Origin: Nocardia terrae
GTDB taxonomy: Bacteria > Actinomycetota > Actinomycetes > Mycobacteriales > Mycobacteriaceae
Direction of reading: 5' to 3'
Length of the DNA stretch: 64,000 nt
Assembly (NCBI RefSeq): GCF_009760405.1
Contig: NZ_WRPP01000005.1
Coordinates: forward strand, 124,001 to 188,000
The notes under the pieces are model-generated. The model saw nothing but the letters and a program-made list of their open reading frames with translations. It was not told where the DNA came from and did not search any database. The translations under genes and the position numbers were made by a program. Below, piece after piece: positions 25,401 to 32,806 of the stretch. Within the stretch, counting starts at the first letter, position 1, and each line of letters opens with the position of its first letter.

Positions 25401-26225
25401 GATGTCCTCGGGCCGCACCCGGTGCGCCACATATCCGAGCGCGAACGACGGCGAGGGCGCGTGCTGGGCCGTCGTCATGGCCCGCAGCCAGCGAATCGGG
25501 TCGCGCACGAACTGGTCCGGCCGCATCAGGTACAGGTCGGCCTGATTGGTGACACCCTGCAGGAATGCCCCGACCAGGCCCATGTCGTGGTACAGCGGCA
25601 GCCACGACACCATGGACTCGCCCGGCTGCCAGTCGATGAGCCGGGTGATCATGTCGATGTTGTTGGCCAGGTTGTGCCAGCTCACCCGCACGCCGCGCGG
25701 CGAGCCGGAGGAGCCCGAGGTGAACTGCAGCAGCGCCACTTCCGCCACCTCGGCGAGCTCCCGCGCGGCGGGCGCGGCGGGCAGCGCGGCGGCGTCGACC
25801 ACCAGCGGCTCGTCGGCACGCCCAGCCGCGACGGCGGCGGCGCGCACGAACGTCTCGAACTCCGGCGACGTCACGACCAACTTCGGCCGCGCCTGCTCCA
25901 GGATGCCCGCGATGTGCGCCACGATCTGCTCGAGGTCACCGAACATCGGCGGCGCGACCGGCGTGAACACCCCGCCGCAGGCCCACACCGCGTAAAAGGC
26001 GGCGACGCACGGGAATCCGGTGGGCATGATGACGCAGGCGCCGTCGCCGCTGTCGAGCCCGTTCGCGCGCAGCAGCCCGGTGATGGACCACACCTGGTCG
26101 GCCAGTTCGCGATAGCTGCGGTACGCCCAGCCCTCACCCTCGTCGGCGAGGTGGATGCCGGTGTCCCCGGAGGGGGAGATCAGCCAATGCCGGACGGCCG
26201 CTTCGTCGTTCGCAGGGTCGATCAC
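22416..26225 (-). CDS. FAAL-nucleotidyltransferase fusion protein
   Basis: Protein of 1269 residues with several parts. Residues 1 to about 555 form a FAAL-type adenylating domain: FTSGSSGSPRG (168-178), LYHDMGL (211-217), YGLAEATLM (319-327), YSGDAGFL (432-439) and TSSGK with Lys540. Residues 575-780 contain a polymerase-beta-type nucleotidyltransferase: GSLAEGFGNAGSDIDF (604-619) with metal-binding Asp pair and a further VEV strand near 643. A disordered Gly/Ala/Pro linker (782-935) leads to a C-terminal region whose first part, around DGEVFVLSEAGARAW, resembles a PqqD-like winged fold. I know no standard enzyme with this layout. GTG 26225 has AAGGAG upstream and overlaps the previous stop by four bases. 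Loading an acyl chain on the ACP and nucleotidylating a substrate are both expected. Confidence 0.88.
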   Translation of the reverse strand: MIDPANDEAAVRHWLISPSGDTGIHLADEGEGWAYRSYRELADQVWSITGLLRANGLDSGDGACVIMPTGFPCVAAFYAVWACGGVFTPVAPPMFGDLEQIVAHIAGILEQARPKLVVTSPEFETFVRAAAVAAGRADEPLVVDAAALPAAPAARELAEVAEVALLQFTSGSSGSPRGVRVSWHNLANNIDMITRLIDWQPGESMVSWLPLYHDMGLVGAFLQGVTNQADLYLMRPDQFVRDPIRWLRAMTTAQHAPSPSFALGYVAHRVRPEDIADLDLSGWRTLAIGSEPVEVADLQAFAKLTGPQGFSMGAFTLAYGLAEATLMVTSSPTRRPITALRLDNPNLRFGEPVPVLEEAILDDSHRVEGAGWITGLGFSTPESTVTVVDDEGRELPDGVLGEMVVTGDSVALGYSGTPSATASTRIENGRLYSGDAGFLYDGEVFVLGRMGTSLKVRGRSVFMEDIESRVAQETGLTKGKLAAVGFSDAGQQGVVLFAETAAGDWIAQARAIIRGHLGPAQLVRIVTGPRGLIRRTSSGKPRRRHMWQQLRDSKLEGAVIHAPDDEEQASARTPAIPADRLKRLLDAALEAVSVPADAAVLFEGSLAEGFGNAGSDIDFLVVAPGCDELPTLPTVLFLDGRRVEVRTRSVAQIRRQFEQVITDPNEDVLNRCQRFLRATVLVPGVVDLYELRALITDDAFAVRVATWWTARARHALRYAIALRAFGAHAEALAWAEDGVLQATKGWLAHRDETYLETKWLPRQLDRIGPDPLADRYRALIGAPGRANQSSGLGPEPVSASAGPTPAAERQEAETTGAATTRHPSVLLPGNASATSDSGRDRTGAPAAAADAGNPGPGSVAPERKSWAVGTGNGGEAISVDTIHTPDAGTTGEAEAKAYGQDAGSGSLGDATRNPGQGSGFGEQSPTPGSEAGEERWGALLELAADLGVDGIADDAHALIFTRRPQVTTWPLAGRLHVLRSDGEVFVLSEAGARAWRSVVFRQSVRDVMARSGHEIGAELAEFVRLGFVGLQWRGGEVLEPALAMCKPVQPFTPVPAVALPALGLTGAARGEGIVTLSPMPAQRFIGCGLNLVWSNVVLENAREDLVGAVKDGQGEVADIAAHRLIAMSVRVLLSAYGIDPLPADVDPVGTVARLVPAHAPDRTVLLSALESAVQVRFSRTLRNGGDALDDLACVDGFVATVRRLSADAGAAREFPASFDSREQWQRTLTLGYDWLRLAGYLDADLPLDEARDLLASGGQQPHLRESEQS

Positions 26226-28939
26226 AGGTCTCCTTCGGGAAGCACGGTGACGGTGCCGGCGGCCCCATCGACTCGGATGCGCATGCCGGTGCGCAGTTGG
26301 CGGGTCACCTCGGGTAGCTGGACCACGGTCGGCACGCCCAGCTCGCGCGCCACGATGGCCACGTGGGTGAGCGGACTGCCGCGCTCGATGACCAGGGCCG
26401 ACGCCGACGGCAGCGCGGCCACCCAGCCCGGATCGGTGCGATAGGCGATGAGAATGCCGCCCGCGACATCGCGGGGCTCGTCCACCACGACGGCGAGACC
26501 CTCGACAATGCCTGCGGCCGAAGGGGTTCCGGCCAGCACCGTCCCCGGGGTGGCGGCCTCGGTGGCGGTGACCGGCACCCAGCCCTGCGCGGCCAGCTCC
26601 GCGTTGCCCAGCCGAGGTCCGACGGTGCGGAACCGGGCGGGCGCGACCAGGGTGGAGTCCTTGGCGCGCAGCGACTTCCGGCCCGCCACCGCCTCGCGCA
26701 GGTCTGCGGTGTCCGCGCCTTCGTAGCAGCCGCGCAGCTCCTGCACGGTCAGCTGGAACACGTCCTCGAACTCGTCGACGATGCCGCGGGCCGCCAGGTC
26801 GCGCCCCATGACCCGGATCATGCGCTTCACCATGCCGAAGGCCCGGGTCCGGCAGAAGCGCAACCGTTCCCGATGCGCGGCGCACCGGTTGACCTTGGCG
26901 CGCAGTCGCTCATAGACGCGGCGGCGCACGCCGTGTCCGAGGTGCTCGTCGAGGTAGGCGTCGGCTTCCGCGCCGCGATCGGCGGTCACGGTGTCGCCGA
27001 CCCGGCCGACGGCGCTGCGCAGCATGACGAACAGGTTGGCCGGATGCTCCCGCAGGTCGGGGGTTTCCAGCTTCAGCTCGTCGAGGCTGCGGTAGCCGTA
27101 GCGGTCGAGGTAGTCGTCGAGCGCCGCGAGGAACCCGGTGCGTCCCGATGCTCGCAGCGCATCGTGAATCTCTTCCGGCGCAGTGGAATTGAGGAGCTCG
27201 TTGAGCTCCGGATCGGCGCGCACCGTGCGCGCCAGCTCGGTCATCGCCCGCGCGGGTTCGGCCGATTCCACGTCCGCGCCCGGCCCGACCACCGCGTAGA
27301 GGAACCATTCCGGGGCCTTGGGCAGGAACAGCCTGGTGAGCAGGAACATCAGTCCGGTGGTGGTCAGCAGGATGGCGTCGAGCACCATGAGCGGACCCCA
27401 GCGCTCCACCAGATCGCGATCCACCGTGCGGTAGGCGCGATAGGCTTCCTCGCCGGTCAGCGTGGTGTAGTCGAGCGTGTCGTATTCGTCGTAGACGCGG
27501 TAGAACTCCGCCGCGAACCGTTCCATCATCTCGTCGATGCCGAACAGCCGCCGGATGTAGACGGCCGTGGTCACCGCCCGCGATCGCAGTCGCGCCGCCG
27601 GGCTGTCGAATTCGAAGGGGCGCAGGGTCTTCGCGATGTCATCGGGCAGTGGTTCGGCCACGCCGAGCGCCGCCTCCAGCACCCGCCGGTTGAGCGGATA
27701 CCCGGGCGCGATGCCGACCATGCGGTACCAGTGCAGCAGGTTGTAGTACACGCGGCCGTGGAATGCGCCCAGCAGCACCGGAGTCCACGCGTCGGTCTGG
27801 CGCAGCTGGCGCGGCGGTACCCGCAGCGAGGCCGCGTAACCGCGATACACCCGGCCGTAGATGTCGGCGGCGGTGGTGAAGGTCAGCGGCGAGGTGATGC
27901 CGCTGAAGCTCTCGATGATGTTGGAATTGTCCCAGATGCGCGCCTCGTGCGGGCCGACCCGCTCACCCGCGCCCCGCAGTTCGACCGATCGCGTCGAGGC
28001 GGTAGCGGTGATCGGGCGGGTCTGCAGCAGCCACACGCCGGTGTCGTCGATGGCCCATTCGATGTCCTGCGCGGCGCCGCTGCCGATTTCGATCTTCCGG
28101 GCGAGCTCGACCAGCTCGGCGACCTCGGCGTCCGCCAGCACCCGTAGGCCGCGCTGCTCGCTGTCCACCTCGGTGGTCACACAGCCCTGCCCGGCACCGG
28201 CATCGACTCGAATATCCTTGTCCCCCAGCGTGATATCCAGCAGCTCCCCGGTGTCCTTGTCGAGGATCAGCGAGTCGGCGTCGACCGCCCCCGACACCAG
28301 CCCCTCCCCCAGTCCGTAGACGGCGCTGATCACGAGTTCGTCGGCCGCGCCGGTCATCGGATTCCGTGTGAACACCACACCACTCGATCGCGCGACGATC
28401 AATCGCTGCAACACCACCGCCGGTGCGAAGCCGCGAGAAATGCCGTGTGCGTATGCGTATCGCACCGCACGCTCGGAGAACGCCGACACCCAGCAGTCTC
28501 GCACCCGTTCGGCCGCCGCCTCGACCCCGCGCACATTGAGATGGGAGTCGAACTGCCCGGCGAAGGACTGCTCGACCCCGTCCTCGGCCGACATCGACGA
28601 CCGCACCGCGATCGCGCCCGGCCCCAACCGCTCCCACGCCTCGGCGATCAGCGCCACGGCCTCCTCGGACAGCTCCGCCGCCGCCAGTTCGGCGCGCAGC
28701 TGTCCGGCCCGCGCCACCGCCGCCTCGACGTCCTCGAGCGCCGCGAACTCCCGCAACCCCGCGCTCAGTCCCGCCCCCTCGGCGAACCCCTCGAAGACCT
28801 CCGCCCCCAGGACCACCCACTCCGGGACCCGCACCCCCAGTTCTCCCAGCGCGTACAACCCCCGCGCCTTCCCACCTCCACGCGCGGCGACATCCACCGA
28901 GTCCGACCAAGGGCCGAGCAATCGCACAACCTCTCCCAT
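26222..28939 (-). CDS. PEP-synthase / rifampin-phosphotransferase-like dikinase
   Basis: Protein of about 905 residues with the layout of rifampin phosphotransferase (Rph, about 867) and PEP synthase: an N-terminal ATP-grasp domain (KARGLYALG, AVRSSMSAEDG, ARSSGVVFTRNP, QDIEWAIDDTGVWLLQTRP), a long middle substrate-binding domain, and a C-terminal swivelling phosphohistidine domain with RGSPLTHVAIVAREL near residue 857. Such enzymes split ATP to AMP and phosphate and pass the beta-phosphate through the His to a hydroxyl acceptor. First gene of an eight-gene operon; it could phosphorylate a pathway intermediate or give self-protection. Start is uncertain: ATG 28939 is used, GTG 28957 is an alternative. 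Confidence 0.88.
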   Translation of the reverse strand: MGEVVRLLGPWSDSVDVAARGGGKARGLYALGELGVRVPEWVVLGAEVFEGFAEGAGLSAGLREFAALEDVEAAVARAGQLRAELAAAELSEEAVALIAEAWERLGPGAIAVRSSMSAEDGVEQSFAGQFDSHLNVRGVEAAAERVRDCWVSAFSERAVRYAYAHGISRGFAPAVVLQRLIVARSSGVVFTRNPMTGAADELVISAVYGLGEGLVSGAVDADSLILDKDTGELLDITLGDKDIRVDAGAGQGCVTTEVDSEQRGLRVLADAEVAELVELARKIEIGSGAAQDIEWAIDDTGVWLLQTRPITATASTRSVELRGAGERVGPHEARIWDNSNIIESFSGITSPLTFTTAADIYGRVYRGYAASLRVPPRQLRQTDAWTPVLLGAFHGRVYYNLLHWYRMVGIAPGYPLNRRVLEAALGVAEPLPDDIAKTLRPFEFDSPAARLRSRAVTTAVYIRRLFGIDEMMERFAAEFYRVYDEYDTLDYTTLTGEEAYRAYRTVDRDLVERWGPLMVLDAILLTTTGLMFLLTRLFLPKAPEWFLYAVVGPGADVESAEPARAMTELARTVRADPELNELLNSTAPEEIHDALRASGRTGFLAALDDYLDRYGYRSLDELKLETPDLREHPANLFVMLRSAVGRVGDTVTADRGAEADAYLDEHLGHGVRRRVYERLRAKVNRCAAHRERLRFCRTRAFGMVKRMIRVMGRDLAARGIVDEFEDVFQLTVQELRGCYEGADTADLREAVAGRKSLRAKDSTLVAPARFRTVGPRLGNAELAAQGWVPVTATEAATPGTVLAGTPSAAGIVEGLAVVVDEPRDVAGGILIAYRTDPGWVAALPSASALVIERGSPLTHVAIVARELGVPTVVQLPEVTRQLRTGMRIRVDGAAGTVTVLPEGDL

Positions 28940-28984
28940 CCCCCTGAGGCCAGTCACATCCCAGCGGACGCCGGAGCAAGATCA

Positions 28985-29011
28985 GGGGTGCCATTCTGGA
29001 TAATCCACCCC
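28985..29011. promoter_or_regulatory. Inverted repeat upstream of the eight-gene operon
   Basis: GGGGTG (28985-28990) and CACCCC (29006-29011) form a 6-base inverted repeat 46 bases before the dikinase ATG, within the 213-base gap that must hold the operon promoter. A second short palindrome, CCCAAG-CTT-CTTGGG, lies at 29027-29041. Either could be an operator or hairpin; no promoter boxes could be assigned with confidence. Confidence 0.3.
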
Positions 29012-29152
29012 TCAAACGCGCACCAGCCCAAGCTTCTTGGGTCTGCAATACCCCGGCCCGGTCGTAGAGTATCTGCGGGACGAAACCTGCACGGCGGGAA
29101 TCACAATTCGAGGGCCGCACGGTGTGACGTGGGAAAATCCGATGGGGAGCGG

Positions 29153-30295
29153 CTATTCCGGCGGCTGCCAGTTCAGTACCGAGTCCAGGCTCCGGAGCAC
29201 GGCCGAGCTCGGCGAGAGACGGATCACCGTGTCGCGCACCGTGGTTGCGGGTGTCGAGGACCATTGCGCGACCGCGCCGATCAGCCGGGAGCGGCGCGCG
29301 ATGCCCGCGGTGCGGGCCCGGCGCAGCCGATCGTAGGCCGCGAGCGCCTCGGGAACCGGGTCGTGCGCGAGGACGGCGGCGAGCGTCACCGCGTCCTCGA
29401 TCGCTTGATTCGCGCCTTGCCCGAGATTCGGCGTCATGGCATGGGCGGCATCGCCGAGCAGGGCCACCCGGCCGCGCACGAAGCCGGCCAGGGGCGGCAG
29501 GTCGTAGATGTCGTGGTGCAGCACGCTCGTGGGGTCGACGTGAGCCAGGGTTTCGGGGATGGGTGACGGCCAGTTCGCGAATCGGGCCCGCACCTGCTCG
29601 AACTCACGATCGGGGTGCCGCTCGCCCTCGGGTGCGTCGGCGACGGCGAAGAGGTACGCGCAGCCGTCCGGCAGCGGGACGACGCCGAAACGCTCTCCGC
29701 GACCCCAGATTTCACCGCCCGGGGGCGCGAAGTCCAAGGGCCCGGTGATCATTCGCCATGCGGTGTATCCGGCATAGCGCGGACCCCGCGCCGCGGGCCA
29801 CAATGCTTCCCGGACCACGCTGCGAATCCCGTCGGCGCCGATGACCAGATCCGCCTCGGACACACCCTCGCCGTGGGTGATTTTCACGCTGGACCCGAGG
29901 TTCTCGACTCCGACCACGGTCACACCCAGGCGTAGCGTGCCCTCCGGCAGCGCCGCGGACAGGATGGCGAACAGATCGGTCCGCCGGATCGCGATGAGCG
30001 GCCCGTAGCGCCGCGCCATCTCCACGGTGTCGGTCTTCGACAGCCACCGCCCGCTCCGGTCGCGAATGCCACCTTCGGCCTCCATCAGCCCGGCTGCCCG
30101 GACCGCGGCGCCGACGCCGAGCGCATCCAATGCCCGAATACCGTTGGCCCACAGTGAGATACCCGAGCCGACCTCGCCGATCTCACTCGCCCGCTCCAGC
30201 ACCTCGACCCGCCAGCCGCGGCGAATCAGTGCGATAGCGGCGGCCAGCCCGCCGATGCCGCCGCCGACCACGATCGCTTTCCCGGATCCGTTCAC
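29153..30295 (-). CDS. FAD-dependent aromatic-type monooxygenase
   Basis: Flavin monooxygenase of 380 residues of the salicylate/6-hydroxynicotinate hydroxylase group. AIVVGGGIGGLAAAIALI with the downstream VEVLERA gives the FAD Rossmann motif, and LLGDAAHAMTPNLGQGANQA is the second flavin motif. It usually hydroxylates or epoxidises using NAD(P)H and O2. GTG 30295 follows GGAGGGG at short spacing; the longer frame upstream runs through the operator region and is not credible. It is divergent from a TetR regulator, which probably controls both genes through twin palindromes between them, and lies upstream of the eight-gene operon on the same strand but 213 bases away. It could be a tailoring or a detoxification enzyme. 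Confidence 0.9.
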   Translation of the reverse strand: MNGSGKAIVVGGGIGGLAAAIALIRRGWRVEVLERASEIGEVGSGISLWANGIRALDALGVGAAVRAAGLMEAEGGIRDRSGRWLSKTDTVEMARRYGPLIAIRRTDLFAILSAALPEGTLRLGVTVVGVENLGSSVKITHGEGVSEADLVIGADGIRSVVREALWPAARGPRYAGYTAWRMITGPLDFAPPGGEIWGRGERFGVVPLPDGCAYLFAVADAPEGERHPDREFEQVRARFANWPSPIPETLAHVDPTSVLHHDIYDLPPLAGFVRGRVALLGDAAHAMTPNLGQGANQAIEDAVTLAAVLAHDPVPEALAAYDRLRRARTAGIARRSRLIGAVAQWSSTPATTVRDTVIRLSPSSAVLRSLDSVLNWQPPE

Positions 30296-30304
30296 AACCC
30301 CTCC

Positions 30305-30340
30305 ACTACAGCCGTAGTAACCGTCGACTACAGTCGTAGT
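30305..30340. promoter_or_regulatory. Twin palindromic TetR operators
   Basis: Two near-identical 14-base sites, actacagccgtagt (30305-30318) and actacagtcgtagt (30327-30340), each with ACTAC/GTAGT arms, are spaced 22 bases centre to centre (two helical turns). They sit between the divergent FAD monooxygenase and TetR genes, as expected for a regulator binding as two dimers on one DNA face. Confidence 0.8.
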
Positions 30341-30365
30341 ACCACCCGGCAATGAAAGGGAAGCC

Positions 30366-30935
30366 ATGGTGACCGACACCGCAGATCGCCGCACCCGCCT
30401 GGCCGACGCCGCCATCGAAACCCTCGCCGAATCGGGCATGCGCGGCCTGACCCACCGCTCGGTCGATCAAGCGGCGGGCCTGCCGGAAGGCTCCTGCTCC
30501 AACTACTTCCGCACCCGCGAATCCCTCCTCGAAGCAGCCGTCGACCGCCTCGCCGAACGCGACCTCACCGAACTGGCCACCCGTCCCCTCGACGCCACCG
30601 ACCCGGACGAGGTGGCCCGCATACTCACCGACCTGATCGCCAAATGGACCACCATCGACCGAGTCCGCATGCTCGCCCGCTATGAACTCGCCCTGGAATC
30701 CACTCGCCGCCCCAAACTCCGAAAAGCCCTCACCGACACCGGCCTCCGCTTCCGCGCCATGGCCACCGACCTCCTGTCCGGCCTCGGCATCGACGACCCC
30801 CAATCCCACGCCCACCCCTTCGTCGCCTGCCTCGACGGCTTCATCTTCGATCGCCTCGCCGGCGCGGGCGACCCCGACACCCACCAGATCTACGAGACCC
30901 TGCGAATCCTGCTGCGCGGCTACCTGGCACCGTGA
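30366..30935 (+). CDS. TetR-family transcriptional regulator
   Basis: Regulator of 189 residues. The N-terminal helix-turn-helix is typical: RLADAAIETLAESGMRGLTHRSVDQAAGLPEGSCSNYFRTRESLL, where GLPEGSCSNYF matches the DNA-recognition GVSxGxLYxHF pattern (shown here in shortened pieces: TLAESGMRGLTHRSV and GLPEGSCSNYF). The C-terminal half is helical and should bind a small effector. ATG 30366 follows AAAGGGAAG. It very probably represses itself and the divergent FAD monooxygenase through the ACTAC/GTAGT palindromes just upstream, with induction by the monooxygenase's substrate or a related compound (inference). Confidence 0.9.
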   Translation: MVTDTADRRTRLADAAIETLAESGMRGLTHRSVDQAAGLPEGSCSNYFRTRESLLEAAVDRLAERDLTELATRPLDATDPDEVARILTDLIAKWTTIDRVRMLARYELALESTRRPKLRKALTDTGLRFRAMATDLLSGLGIDDPQSHAHPFVACLDGFIFDRLAGAGDPDTHQIYETLRILLRGYLAP

Positions 30936-30989
30936 ACCGCCACCGGTCAGCGTTTTCGATACCTGGCCGCCCCTGCGGCGAGCGACGCT

Positions 30990-31185
30990 CCGCACATCAT
31001 CCATTCGAAGGCTCCGGTCGACGGCCCCGGCAGCATTCCGCCAGTTGCACACCGCCGATGAGGTCGTAGAGGGTCTCGCCTTCGTACATGAGGTGGTCGG
31101 CGTTGAAGTGGTTCACACTTCGCCGTCAGGGCGAGGTCGAGATAGGACTGCCCCGGGATCGGGTGGTATCGCCAGTCGGGGATGG
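30990..31185 (-). pseudogene. Decayed gene fragment, family unknown
   Basis: On the minus strand a plausible peptide (PDWRYHPIPGQSYLDLALTAK) in one frame continues in another frame as NHFNADHLMYEGETLYDLIG and ends at a stop near 30990. The amino-acid composition looks like true protein and not shadow, but the two pieces need a frameshift and no start region is intact. I do not recognise the family. It overlaps the head of the TetR-like fragment on the other strand, consistent with decay at a former junction. Confidence 0.3.
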
Positions 31186-31410
31186 CGCCGATCGAGCCCA
31201 TCGCCGACGCCCGATTACGGCACCACCTGCTCACCGGATCGCCAGAGGACCCCCAGGCCAGAATGCGCTTCTCCGCAGTATTCGGCGCACTCATCTCCTT
31301 ATTCGTGGAATGGACCGAAGACAGCCTGGCGCCGACCGTGACGCGTTCGTCCGCCACGCCTGCGAGGTAACGACCCAACTCATCACAACCCGCTGCTCCG
31401 GCGACACCCC
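31182..31410 (+). pseudogene. TetR C-terminal fragment with frameshift
   Basis: The frame from 31182 gives IADARLRHHLLTGSPEDP and FSAVFGALISLFVEWTED, which look like the C-terminal helices of a TetR-type regulator. Around 31341 the sense continues in another frame as DAFVRHACEVTTQLITT. No helix-turn-helix part precedes it. A remnant regulator after truncation and one frameshift is the best reading; a sequencing error could explain the shift but not the missing N-terminus. Confidence 0.35.
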
Positions 31411-31658
31411 GCCCCTGAGGCTCAAACGTGCACCGAGCCACCGGAATTGGCAGCAAACCGCCTTCCGACAGCGAATTGTGCACGGATAAGCCCACCGCGC
31501 CGAACTCGGCCGTGCACTACTTCACAGCCGGGCCGGGCTGCCCGGTCGCGGCAGCCCGAACCTGTCGGTGGGGCCCCATACCATGGAAGCATCGCAGGAT
31601 CGGCCGCACAGGCCGAGAACGCAGGGGCGCAAGCAAATTCGAATGGGGAGGGTCAATC

Positions 31659-31919
31659 ATGTTCACGGTCTTGCTCGTTGCGTGGGGAGCCCTCCTGGCA
31701 ACCACCGTCCTCGGCTGGGAGATCACCGCAGGAATCTCGCTCCGCGCTTACCGCGCGTCCGAATCCTGCACCATCGGGGACGGCATGCCGACCAAAAGGC
31801 TCTGGGAACTTCGCGATCGCGGGAAGCGCTACGCCCGAATCTCGACCTGGTGCGGCGCAGCATGCCTGGCGACCTTTGTTTCCGCCTTTGCCACCCTGCT
31901 GGTCGCGGTCATCGCCTGA
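31659..31919 (+). CDS. Small two-helix membrane protein
   Basis: Protein of 86 residues with two hydrophobic helices: FTVLLVAWGALLATTVLGW at the N-terminus and LATFVSAFATLLVAVIA at the very C-terminus, separated by a charged loop (MPTKRLWELRDRGKRYAR) with two Cys. ATG 31659 is preceded by GGGGAGG at about eight bases, a strong ribosome site, which is the main reason to accept it. Function unknown. It is monocistronic and faces the end of the Ugp-type operon. Confidence 0.6.
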   Translation: MFTVLLVAWGALLATTVLGWEITAGISLRAYRASESCTIGDGMPTKRLWELRDRGKRYARISTWCGAACLATFVSAFATLLVAVIA

Positions 31920-31981
31920 TCTGAAGGACGGCAGACGGCTGTGCGGGACAGCCCAGCCAGCTTTCGTTCGCGGCAGCGGTG

Positions 31982-32806
31982 TTACTTGAGTCCCGAGCGG
32001 ACGAAGGCGTTCACGATGTGGCGCTGCAGGACGAGGTAGAGCAGTAGGACCGGGAGGCAGGCCAGACCTGCGACCGCCATCATCGGACCCCACTGGTCGC
32101 CCTCGGTGCCCATGAAGCTGCGCAGGCCCAGTTGGAGGACGCCGTTGGAGCGGCGGAGGACGACTGCGGGCCAGAAGTATTCGTTCCAGGCGTTGATGAA
32201 CAGCAAGATTGCCAAGGCGGCCAGGGCCGGGCGCAGGTTGGGAACTACGACTGTCCACAGGATGGACCAGCTGCCGCGGCCGTCTATGCGGGCGGCGGCG
32301 ACCAGTTCCTTGGGGAAGGCGGCCATGTGCTGGCGGAGCAGCAGGACCGCCAGCGCCGAGCACAGGGTGGGCAGGACCGCGCCGACGATGGTGTCGAGCA
32401 GGCCCAGGCGGGTCAGGAGAATGTAGTTGGGGAGCATGGTGACTTGGAAAGGCACCAGCCAGGTGCCGACGAAGGCCAGGTAGAGCAGGCGTTGGAAGCG
32501 GAAGGTGTACATGGCGAAGGCGTAGGCGGCCAGCAGCGCGATCAGCAACTGGGCCGTCGCCGAGAGTGCCGCCATCGCAAGGGTGTTCGCGATCAGGCCG
32601 GTGATATCGACCTGGCGGGCCGCGTCGGAGAAGTTGGTCAGCGAGAGCGGCCACGGCAGCGGCGAGAGCGAGCCGACGTCCGCGGGGCGGCGCAACGCGG
32701 TCGCGAAGAGCCAGTAGATGGGGAATACGCACACCAGGGCGGTGCCCGCCAGCAGCGCGTGGCCGCCGGCGGTCCGCAGCCGCTCGAACAGCGGTGACTC
32801 AATCAT
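31982..32806 (-). CDS. ugpE: ABC importer permease, UgpE/MalG type
   Basis: Inner permease of a carbohydrate/glycerophosphate ABC importer, 274 residues with six membrane helices. The EAA loop that docks on the ATPase is visible as AARIDGRGSWSILWTVVVPNL. Sister of the permease encoded just upstream, with which it overlaps by eight bases (ATG 32806). A longer frame from a TTG at 32818 is less likely. Within the operon (ATPase, binding lipoprotein, phosphoesterase, two permeases) the layout is that of Ugp-type systems; the gene symbol is by analogy, and sugar rather than glycerophosphodiester import cannot be excluded. Confidence 0.85.
   Translation of the reverse strand: MIESPLFERLRTAGGHALLAGTALVCVFPIYWLFATALRRPADVGSLSPLPWPLSLTNFSDAARQVDITGLIANTLAMAALSATAQLLIALLAAYAFAMYTFRFQRLLYLAFVGTWLVPFQVTMLPNYILLTRLGLLDTIVGAVLPTLCSALAVLLLRQHMAAFPKELVAAARIDGRGSWSILWTVVVPNLRPALAALAILLFINAWNEYFWPAVVLRRSNGVLQLGLRSFMGTEGDQWGPMMAVAGLACLPVLLLYLVLQRHIVNAFVRSGLK

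Noticed and set aside
23979..26444. An 821-codon open frame on the plus strand
   Set aside because: Antisense to the FAAL-nucleotidyltransferase gene; composition is that of a shadow and no motif is visible.
31088..31489. 133-codon intact protein on the plus strand
   Set aside because: Its first half is out of frame with the TetR-like sense and only its end is protein-like; better explained as decayed fragment.
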